A DNA stretch of 54,646 nt, from contig DBWY01000001.1 of NCBI GenBank assembly GCA_002309195.1, positions 63,240 through 117,885 on the forward strand, in the 5' to 3' direction. The stretch is from Treponema sp. UBA1226 (GTDB lineage: Bacteria > Spirochaetota > Spirochaetia > Treponematales > Treponemataceae). The first letter of the stretch is position 1; each line of letters opens with the position of its first letter. This document shows, in pieces, positions 15,760-21,715 of this stretch. Below the pieces are notes generated by a model. That model saw only the letters and a list, made by a program, of their open reading frames with translations. It ran no database searches and was not told where the DNA came from. Both the position numbers and the translations under genes were made by a program.

Positions 15760-17103
15760 ATGAAAAATGAATACGTAAAACGTATCTGGGCTGATGTACA
15801 GGCAAAAAATGCTGACCAGCCTGAATTCCTGCAGGCAGTACAGGAAGTTCTCACAACTCTTGAACCAGCAGTGGACAAGATGCCGGAACTTGAAGCTAAT
15901 GCTGTTTTGGAACGCTTTGTCGAACCAGAACGTGTTGTTATGTTCCGTGTGCCTTGGATGGATGATGCTGGAAAGTACCATGTAAACCGTGGTTACAGAG
16001 TTCAGTTTAATAGCGCTATTGGTCCTTATAAAGGCGGTATCCGTTTTAGTCCGGAAGTAAATCTTTCTGTATTAAAGTTCCTTGGATTTGAACAGATTTT
16101 AAAGAACTCTCTTACTACACTTCCAATGGGTGGTGGTAAAGGTGGTTCTGACTTTGATCCGCACGGAAAATCAGACAACGAAGTAATGCGCTTCTGCCAG
16201 TCATTCATGACAGAATTGTATCGCCACATCGGTCCTAACACAGACGTTCCGGCTGGTGACAAAGGTGTAGGTGGAAGAGAAGTTGCTTATATGTTCGGAC
16301 AGTACAAGAGAATCCGCGATGAATTTACTGGAGTACTTACAGGAAAAGGATTACAGTTTGGTGGTTCTTTGATTCGTCCAGAAGCTACAGGTTATGGTTT
16401 GATTTATTTTGCTGAATGTATGCTCGCAAAAGTTGGCGACAACTTCAAAGGAAAAGTTTGTGCTGTATCTGGTGACGGAAACGTTGCACAGTATGCTGTT
16501 GAAAAACTTATTCAGCTTGGAGCAAAACCTGTAACAATGTCTGACTCATCAGGATATATTTATGATCCAGATGGAATCACACAGGAAAAACTTGACTTTG
16601 TAAAAGAATTCCGCGGTCAGCACAAGAAGATTGATGAATACGTTAAAAAATATTCAGGTGCAAAATTCTTTGCAGGCAAACGCCCTTGGGAAGTAAAAGT
16701 AGATTGTGCTTTCCCATGTGCTACACAGAACGAATTGAACGAAGACGATGCAAAAGCATTGATTGCTAACGGAGTTAAACTTGTAGCAGAAGGTGCTAAC
16801 ATGCCTTCTACTCTCGAAGCAACAGACGCATTCCAGAAAGCAGGTGTTCTCTTTGCTCCTGGTAAAGCTTCTAATGCAGGTGGTGTATCTGTATCAGGTC
16901 TCGAAATGAGCCAGAACGCTATCCACCTCTCATGGTCTTCTGAAGAAGTTGACAAGAGACTTAAAGAAATCATGACTAACATTCACGACAATGCTTACGA
17001 TACAGCAGAAAAGTTCGGAATGAAAGGCAACTACGTTGCAGGTGCTAACATCGCCGGCTTCGTAAAAGTTGCAAAGGCAATGATTGCTCAAGGTTTAGTA
17101 TAA
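15760..17103 (+). CDS. gdhA: NADP-type glutamate dehydrogenase
   Basis: A 447-residue cytoplasmic enzyme that makes glutamate from 2-oxoglutarate and ammonium. The substrate segment GPYKGGIRF, the catalytic lysine in PMGGGKGG (Lys127) and PAGDKGVGGREVAYMFGQY mark the hexameric 50-kDa class. The cofactor loop SGDGNVAQYA follows, then the late AGGVSVSG block. Length and motifs fit the small NADP-dependent bacterial enzymes. A GAGG ribosome site precedes the ATG. The gene looks monocistronic, with codons that seem well optimised. It is followed by a 200-nt hairpin-rich region and a terminator. Confidence 0.96.
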   Translation: MKNEYVKRIWADVQAKNADQPEFLQAVQEVLTTLEPAVDKMPELEANAVLERFVEPERVVMFRVPWMDDAGKYHVNRGYRVQFNSAIGPYKGGIRFSPEVNLSVLKFLGFEQILKNSLTTLPMGGGKGGSDFDPHGKSDNEVMRFCQSFMTELYRHIGPNTDVPAGDKGVGGREVAYMFGQYKRIRDEFTGVLTGKGLQFGGSLIRPEATGYGLIYFAECMLAKVGDNFKGKVCAVSGDGNVAQYAVEKLIQLGAKPVTMSDSSGYIYDPDGITQEKLDFVKEFRGQHKKIDEYVKKYSGAKFFAGKRPWEVKVDCAFPCATQNELNEDDAKALIANGVKLVAEGANMPSTLEATDAFQKAGVLFAPGKASNAGGVSVSGLEMSQNAIHLSWSSEEVDKRLKEIMTNIHDNAYDTAEKFGMKGNYVAGANIAGFVKVAKAMIAQGLV

Positions 17104-17120
17104 TAAGCAATGATGCCCAT

Positions 17121-17300
17121 GCGCGAGAGCGCAAACGTCAATAGCTTCCTTGAGGCAAACGGGCGCAAGCCCGTATCGCACAGGGACTTGTATAAGATGT
17201 TTTCAGGCTGACGCAATGCGCAGCCTAAAACGTTTAATGCCATGACTTCTGGCGAAGCATGTCAAACTAATTTCGAAGCTGACAGCATTTGCTGCAGCTT
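17121..17300 (+). other. Hairpin array in the gdhA 3' region
   Basis: Five hairpins in a row. GCGC-GAGA-GCGC (17121-17132) and ACGGGC-GCAA-GCCCGT (17159-17174) both carry GNRA-type loops. A long stem at 17199-17231 pairs GTTTT/AAAAC, AGGCTG/CAGCCT and CGC/GCG. A small hairpin at about 17245-17256 pairs CTTC/GAAG. The last stem, at 17276-17300, pairs AAGCTG/CAGCTT and CAGCA/TGCTG. The third and fifth share a layout, including one bulged A, but differ in paired bases. No ORF is seen here. Confidence 0.75.
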
Positions 17301-17308
17301 AAATCATA

Positions 17309-17338
17309 AAGGGGTCGCAGAAATGCGGCCTCTTTTTT
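17309..17338 (+). terminator. Intrinsic terminator after gdhA
   Basis: AGGGGTCGCA pairs with TGCGGCCTCT (two G-U pairs) around a GAAA loop, followed by T6. It ends 12 nt before the next start codon, so that gene depends on read-through or on a promoter I cannot see. Confidence 0.85.
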
Positions 17339-17350
17339 AAAACGAGTAAG

Positions 17351-18211
17351 ATGGATAAGAGCATAAAGAAGAAAGCTTTAGAAAAAGCAGACAGCCTCGG
17401 AAACTGCGCTACAGAAAAAGAAGTTGCAGAGCTTGATGAAAAGCTTCCTGCAATGAAAAAAGGTGTAATCGCAAAAGTCTGGGATAAGGTTTTATATCTC
17501 TGGGAAAAAATAAAATCTCCTGATATTCCTGCAAGTCTTAAAATTGTAATTGCAGGTGCGCTTTTATATCTTGTTCTTCCGCTTGATGTTTTACCTGATG
17601 CAATTCCCGGAATAGGACTTCTTGATGATCTTACCGTAATTTTAACTGTCGTTCGCGAAGTTTCTAAATACGCACTCCCAAAGCTTGAAAAAAAACTCGA
17701 AAAAAAATTCTATGAAGTAAGTTACCAGAAGATAGACGAAAAACTTTCTCAAATTTTTTCTTCGATGCTTCGTTCTACACTGATTACTTTTTTAATTAAC
17801 GCTGCAGGCTGCTGCATGCTTATCTTTAAACCGTTCGGGGCTGTTCCATCGCGTTATACGGCAATCGGTTTTTTTAGTGTTGCTTTTGTTTATTCAGCTG
17901 TAAGAATTATCATCTATTTTAAAAAATACGCAAGAATAATAAAAAAGATTCTGACTTCGATTTACAGAAAGAAGAATTTTGCTCAAGGAATTGCAGATTT
18001 TGTCTGTACCGAATACAAGACGATTGAGTACATTTTTACAGGAATCAGAATTGCAAAAAACATAATCCCGGAATTAAGCGATATCCCGGATGCACCTGAG
18101 ATTGTAAACGTGTTCAAAGACCACTACAAAAGACGGCTTATCCTGGCAGTTCTGGTTATTGTGGTTTATTCAGTCTTAATCGCTCTTACAAAATTTCTCC
18201 TTCTTTTGTAA
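17351..18211 (+). CDS. YkvA/DUF1232 membrane protein
   Basis: A 286-residue protein. Residues about 50-100 carry the DUF1232 core with a membrane helix and the signature LPLDVLPDAIPGIGLLDDL. Two or three further helices follow (about residues 135-185 and 260-284), separated by basic segments. The family's function is unknown; it is often small and single-domain, so this longer version is unusual. The start is the ATG after a weak GAG site, only 12 nt after the gdhA terminator. The C-terminal half shows no family I recognise. Confidence 0.75.
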   Translation: MDKSIKKKALEKADSLGNCATEKEVAELDEKLPAMKKGVIAKVWDKVLYLWEKIKSPDIPASLKIVIAGALLYLVLPLDVLPDAIPGIGLLDDLTVILTVVREVSKYALPKLEKKLEKKFYEVSYQKIDEKLSQIFSSMLRSTLITFLINAAGCCMLIFKPFGAVPSRYTAIGFFSVAFVYSAVRIIIYFKKYARIIKKILTSIYRKKNFAQGIADFVCTEYKTIEYIFTGIRIAKNIIPELSDIPDAPEIVNVFKDHYKRRLILAVLVIVVYSVLIALTKFLLLL

Positions 18212-18265
18212 AAAAAGTAACACTTTTTCTTGCCTTGCGTGTCATATATGACAAGAGGTTTGAAA

Positions 18266-18796
18266 ATGAAGAAATTATCTATTCTATTTTTATCTATTTT
18301 TGCAATCTGCTTATCCAGCTGTGCAGTAGTTGTTGATGACTTCTGGGATGACTGGGATGATGACGATGAAGAAGTTCATTTCAGATATGAAGAATTCTAT
18401 TATTATGATGACTACTCTGATGACATGAGTTCTATCGAAATTGACTGGTATAATGGACCTGTTAAAGTTGTTCGTACAAACAAGTCATATGTATACTGCC
18501 AGGAACGTGTATGTTCCAATGATGGGAGCGAAAGAGAATACGGCACTTGTTCTGGAGGCAATCTCTTTATTTCATTCTGTTGTCTTCCGTTCAGGCCAAA
18601 AACATACAAAGCAAAGGAATTGATTGTATTCATTCCTGTATATACGAATGTTCGCACTGTAAGGGTACACAACAGATGCGGAGATGTAACAATCGAAGGC
18701 TGCTGCAGATGCAATCACGGCTACCATTACAATGACGGCCTTGAAGTTGATCCGATTTGTGATAACGGTCAGGTTCGCGTGTCGGAATGCAAATAA
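18266..18796 (+). CDS. Acidic, Cys-rich lipoprotein, possibly DUF4097-like
   Basis: A 176-residue lipoprotein starting at ATG 18266, which has AAGAGG 7 nt upstream; the longer open frame from 18230 is unlikely. The signal ends in lipobox LSSC (Cys19). It is followed by an extremely acidic stretch with alternating Trp (DDFWDDWDDDDEE). The rest is beta-rich, with strands like ELIVFIPVYTNVRTVRV and GDVTIEG that recall the beta-helical DUF4097 (putative adhesin) family. About ten further Cys residues suggest disulfides or metal binding in the periplasm. The acidic run could bind cations. Function unknown. Confidence 0.65.
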   Translation: MKKLSILFLSIFAICLSSCAVVVDDFWDDWDDDDEEVHFRYEEFYYYDDYSDDMSSIEIDWYNGPVKVVRTNKSYVYCQERVCSNDGSEREYGTCSGGNLFISFCCLPFRPKTYKAKELIVFIPVYTNVRTVRVHNRCGDVTIEGCCRCNHGYHYNDGLEVDPICDNGQVRVSECK

Positions 18797-18820
18797 TATT
18801 CCCGGGTAATTGATAGAGAA

Positions 18821-18867
18821 GCCCGCGATGACTTTGAAGTAATATTCAAAGTTTTCGCGGGTTTTTG
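18821..18867 (+). terminator. Strong intrinsic terminator after the acidic lipoprotein gene
   Basis: CCCGCG and ACTTTGAA pair with TTCAAAGT and CGCGGG in one long interrupted stem, followed by T5GT. It is separated by about 40 nt from the terminator of the minus-strand unit that faces it. Confidence 0.88.
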
Positions 18868-18906
18868 TTTTTATGGTGGTTGGTATGGTTCCTGCGGGGC
18901 GAGAAT

Positions 18907-18934
18907 AAAAAAAAAGGCACCTTGTTCGGTGCCC
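18907..18934 (-). terminator. Intrinsic terminator of the minus-strand small unit
   Basis: On the minus strand GGCACC-GAACAA-GGTGCC is a perfect 6-bp stem, extendable by one pair, followed by about ten T. This is the strongest terminator in the region. Confidence 0.88.
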
Positions 18935-19010
18935 TGTTTTATGCGCGGATCATGCGAAATGACCGGCATTCTAAATAAGGTTCAGCATTATATCCGCTGA
19001 TAGATTTGGT

Positions 19011-19094
19011 TTAGCGTTTAGCCACGTCCTGGCCAGATAATTCTGTTGGAACTAGCATTTGGCCTCCAATCAAGTGTTCGGTGTGCGTCCTCAT
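19011..19094 (-). CDS. Possible 27-residue peptide ORF inside the small RNA
   Basis: ATG at 19094 with AGGAG ending 4 nt upstream opens a 27-codon frame ending in TAA at 19011. It would start about 15 nt into the transcript. A second in-frame ATG has GGAGG six nt upstream. The peptide is polar with no membrane segment. After the TAA the same frame stays open for 23 codons up to the terminator. Such lengths can occur by chance, so coding is not shown; the ribosome sites are the main support. Confidence 0.3.
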   Translation of the reverse strand: MRTHTEHLIGGQMLVPTELSGQDVAKR

Positions 19095-19115
19095 CTCGCT
19101 CCTGACCACAACTCA

Positions 19116-19143
19116 ATAATACCACACCTTTTCAAAAAAGCAA
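19116..19143 (-). promoter_or_regulatory. Promoter of the minus-strand small unit
   Basis: On the minus strand TTGCTT (19138-19143) and TATTAT (19116-19121) are spaced by 16 nt. Transcription would begin near 19109. It is back to back with the arsR-type promoter, about 55 bp between the two start sides. Confidence 0.65.
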
Positions 19144-19160
19144 GAAAAATTTTTTAGTTG

Positions 19161-19178
19161 AATACTTGTTCAAGTATT
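19161..19178. promoter_or_regulatory. Operator palindrome 1 for the ArsR/SmtB regulator
   Basis: A perfect 8-2-8 palindrome, AATACTTG-TT-CAAGTATT, overlaps the first bases of the -35 box of the metal operon. The sequence resembles the TGAA/TTCA-type operators of SmtB-family zinc sensors. Confidence 0.72.
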
Positions 19179-19205
19179 GACATTTTAATACATTAACCTT
19201 ATATT
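19177..19205 (+). promoter_or_regulatory. Promoter of the metal operon
   Basis: Perfect TTGACA (19177-19182), 17-nt spacer, TATATT (19200-19205). The start point near 19212 lies between two palindromes, one on the -35 box and one over the ribosome site, as expected for a repressed promoter. Confidence 0.8.
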
Positions 19206-19213
19206 ATTATTGA

Positions 19214-19237
19214 ACACTTGAAAGAATGTTCAAGTGT
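19214..19237. promoter_or_regulatory. Operator palindrome 2 for the ArsR/SmtB regulator
   Basis: ACACTTGA and TCAAGTGT form an inverted repeat with 8 nt between the arms. It lies just after the transcription start and ends at the TAGGAGG ribosome site. The half site CTTGAA/TTCAAG is shared with palindrome 1. Confidence 0.65.
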
Positions 19238-19247
19238 AGGAGGCCAG

Positions 19248-19562
19248 GTGAAAAAGTCTTTACAGATTCGCGATAAGATTTCTGACGACAAAACCATAAA
19301 TGATCTTGCAGATCTTTTTAAAGTTTTTGCCGATGCGACGAGAACAAAAATCATGATTTGTCTCGAAGTAAAAGATATGTATGTAGGTGAACTTGCAGAG
19401 ATTCTTGGTATGAGTATTTCGGCGGTTTCGCATCAGCTTCGTGTATTAAGAAGTGCTAAGCTTGTACGTGGAACAAAAGAAGGAAAGGAAGTAAAGTATT
19501 CGCTTGATGATAATCATGTTGCAATGATTATTGAATGCGGACTTTCACATATAAACGAATAG
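19248..19562 (+). CDS. ArsR/SmtB-family metal-sensing repressor, alpha-5 zinc-site type
   Basis: A repressor of about 104 residues with a winged helix (LAEILGMSISAVSHQLRVLRSAKLV). The C-terminal helix carries a complete DxH-x10-HxxE pattern (DNH … HINE), the alpha-5 zinc/cobalt-sensing site known in SmtB and CzrA. The CadC-type cysteine box is absent, so zinc or cobalt is the most likely signal. I choose GTG 19248, 4 nt after AGGAGG; the in-frame TTG at 19218 would run through the operator. It leads an operon with a metallochaperone, a P1B ATPase and FeoAB, and probably represses it until metal binds. Confidence 0.85.
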   Translation: MKKSLQIRDKISDDKTINDLADLFKVFADATRTKIMICLEVKDMYVGELAEILGMSISAVSHQLRVLRSAKLVRGTKEGKEVKYSLDDNHVAMIIECGLSHINE

Positions 19563-19599
19563 ATAAAACCGTTGAATCGGAATTTATAAGGAGTTATTT

Positions 19600-19824
19600 A
19601 TGAAAAAGACATACAATATTGATGTAGACTGTGCAAACTGCGCAAATAAAATGGAAGAAGCTGCAAAAAAAACAGAAGGTGTTGTTAATGCAACTGTAAA
19701 CTTTATGCTTTTAAAAATGACTGTAGAATTTGCAGATGATGCAGATACAAAGAAAATCATGAAGGAAGTTTTAAAGAACTGCAAGAAGGTAGAGTCTGAC
19801 TGTGAAATCGAAATTGATGAATAA
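19600..19824 (+). CDS. Free-standing HMA metallochaperone domain protein
   Basis: A 74-residue protein with one heavy-metal-associated domain. The metal site is DCANC in the first loop. The order of strands and helices fits the ferredoxin-like fold (NATVNFMLLKMTVEF is the second and third strand). The tail is acidic with an extra Cys (SDCEIEIDE) and could add ligands. The ATPase encoded next has no HMA domain of its own, so this looks like the detached N-terminal domain of the pump. It has a strong AAGGAG site and overlaps the ATPase gene. Confidence 0.85.
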   Translation: MKKTYNIDVDCANCANKMEEAAKKTEGVVNATVNFMLLKMTVEFADDADTKKIMKEVLKNCKKVESDCEIEIDE

Positions 19825-21685
19825 AAAACAGAAAAAGGTTTTTTTTCGTATCATTACAAGTTCAGTTTTAATTGCAATCATCATGCTTATTCCGGTTCCG
19901 GAGAAAATAAAATTCTTTTTATTTTTTGTTCCGTATCTTGTAATCGGATATGACATCTTATTAAAAGCATTTAAAGGAATTATAAATTTAAAACCGTTTG
20001 ATGAAAACTTTTTGATGGCAGTTGCTACTGTCGGAGCAATTGCGCTTGGTGAATACACAGAAGGCGTTGCGGTAATGCTTTTTTATCAGATCGGAGAATT
20101 GTTCCAGTCGATTGCGGTTGGTAAAAGCAGAAGAAATATTTCTGCTTTGATGGATATAAGACCTGATTATGCAAATCTTGAGGTTTCTGGTGAAATAAAA
20201 ACCGTAAGCCCTGATGAAGTTGCAGTCGGAAGCATAATCGTTGTAAAGCCTGGAGAAAAAATTCCGATTGACGGAGTGATTGCAGAAGGAACAACGACAT
20301 TAAATACTTCTGCTTTAACAGGTGAGAGCATTCCACGTGAAGTAAAAGAAGGCGACGAAGTTTTAGGCGGATGCATAAACTGCTCGGGTGTAATTCGTGT
20401 TAAAACTACAAAAGAGTTTGGTCAGTCGACTGCTTCTAAAATCTTAGAGCTTGTAGAAAATGCAAGTTCAAAAAAATCAAAGTCAGAAAATTTCATTTCA
20501 AAATTTGCACGCATTTATACACCGGTTGTCTGCATTGCCGCTCTGGTACTTGCTTTTATTCCGCCTTGTGTAAAAATTTTTATTTTTAATTCTGATGCAC
20601 AGTGGAATCTCTGGATTTACCGCGCGCTTACTTTTCTTGTAATAAGTTGTCCGTGTGCGCTTGTTATAAGTATTCCGCTTACTTTTTTTGCAGGAATCGG
20701 TGGTGCGTCTGCTGCCGGCATTCTTATCAAGGGTTCAAATTATATGGAAGCGCTTTCTCAAGTGCGCTATCTTGTTTTTGATAAAACCGGAACAATGACA
20801 AAGGGAGTTTTTGAAGTTACAGGTGTCCACCACGGCATCATGGAAAACGAAAAGCTTCTTGAGATTGCTGCTCTTGCAGAGTGCTATTCTAATCATCCGA
20901 TAAGCAAAAGCCTTATGCGTGCTTACGGAAAAGAAATTGATAAAACGCGTGTGAGTGATGTTAAGGAAATAAGCGGGCATGGAATAAGCGCAGTTGTTGA
21001 CGGTAAACATATTCTTGCCGGCAATGCAAAGCTTATGATTTCTGAAGGAGTTGAATTTACAGAATGCCACAGTGCAGGAACTATAATTCACATTGCAATC
21101 GATAAAAAATATGCAGGTCATATCGTAATTTCTGACATTATTAAACCGGATTCTGCACAGGCTGTAAAAAACTTAAAGGCTATCGGAATAAAAGAAACCG
21201 TCATGCTTACAGGCGACAACAAGCGTACTGCAGAAAAAGTTGCGTGTGAAATTGCAATCGATAAAGTTTATTCTGAATTATTGCCGCAGGATAAGGTTTT
21301 TAAAGTAGAAGAGCTTTTAAGCCAGAAAGTTCCGGGAGAAAATCTTGCCTTTGTCGGAGACGGAATAAATGATGCACCTGTTTTATCTCGTGCAGATATT
21401 GGTATTGCGATGGGTGCACTTGGAAGCGATGCTGCAATAGAAGCAAGCGATGTCGTATTAATGGACGACAACCCGTTAAAGATTTCAAAGGCTATAAGGA
21501 TTTCTAAAAAGTGCATGCGTATCGTTTACCAGAACATCGCGTTTGCGCTTGGTGTAAAGTTTGCATGTCTTGTACTCGGCGCACTCGGAATAAGCAATAT
21601 GTGGACTGCTATTTTTGCAGACGTCGGTGTAATGGTTTTGTGTGTTCTTAATGCGATAAGAGTTTTATTTGGCAAAAAGTCGTAA
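19817..21685 (+). CDS. P1B-type zinc/cadmium-exporting ATPase
   Basis: A pump of about 622 residues that expels divalent soft metals. Motifs in order: LTGESIP (actuator), SCPCALVIS in the transport helix (near residue 278), VFDKTGTMTKG with the phosphorylated Asp, NHPIS (nucleotide binding), GDGINDAPVL. The late helices carry GVKFA and FADVGVMVL, the Lys and Asp typical of zinc-type P1B-2 pumps. No N-terminal HMA domain; a separate HMA gene lies just upstream. ATG 19817 overlaps the HMA gene by 8 nt; a GTG at 19802 is an alternative start. The SmtB-type regulator upstream supports zinc. Confidence 0.9.
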   Translation: MNKKQKKVFFRIITSSVLIAIIMLIPVPEKIKFFLFFVPYLVIGYDILLKAFKGIINLKPFDENFLMAVATVGAIALGEYTEGVAVMLFYQIGELFQSIAVGKSRRNISALMDIRPDYANLEVSGEIKTVSPDEVAVGSIIVVKPGEKIPIDGVIAEGTTTLNTSALTGESIPREVKEGDEVLGGCINCSGVIRVKTTKEFGQSTASKILELVENASSKKSKSENFISKFARIYTPVVCIAALVLAFIPPCVKIFIFNSDAQWNLWIYRALTFLVISCPCALVISIPLTFFAGIGGASAAGILIKGSNYMEALSQVRYLVFDKTGTMTKGVFEVTGVHHGIMENEKLLEIAALAECYSNHPISKSLMRAYGKEIDKTRVSDVKEISGHGISAVVDGKHILAGNAKLMISEGVEFTECHSAGTIIHIAIDKKYAGHIVISDIIKPDSAQAVKNLKAIGIKETVMLTGDNKRTAEKVACEIAIDKVYSELLPQDKVFKVEELLSQKVPGENLAFVGDGINDAPVLSRADIGIAMGALGSDAAIEASDVVLMDDNPLKISKAIRISKKCMRIVYQNIAFALGVKFACLVLGALGISNMWTAIFADVGVMVLCVLNAIRVLFGKKS

Positions 21686-21715
21686 ATGCTGTAATATAAT
21701 TTAAAGGGTTTACTT

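Larger units (their letters stand above)
18907..19109 (-). ncRNA. Candidate structured small RNA (possibly peptide-coding)
   Basis: A free-standing minus-strand transcription unit of about 200 nt, with a promoter at 19116-19143 and a terminator at 18907-18934. The two ends can pair: GCGAGATG with CATTTCGC (one G-U), flanked by GGTCA against TGATCC and, inside, ACCG against CGGT. Inner hairpins are TTGGA/TCCAA, CAGA-ATTA-TCTG, GCCA/TGGC and CAGC/GCTG. I compared it by eye with 4.5S SRP RNA, tmRNA and RNase P RNA and saw no match; the size would allow a divergent 6S RNA. It also contains a 27-codon ORF with a ribosome site, listed separately. Confidence 0.55.

Noticed and set aside
18907..19109. 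Identification of the small RNA as SRP 4.5S RNA
   Set aside because: GGTCAGG occurs near the 5' end but the conserved GGAAG tetraloop and AGCAGCC partner are missing.
20735..21121. Minus-strand open frame of 128 codons inside the P1B ATPase gene
   Set aside because: Shadow frame opposite conserved P-type ATPase motifs; Cys/Phe/Asn-rich translation typical of antisense frames here.
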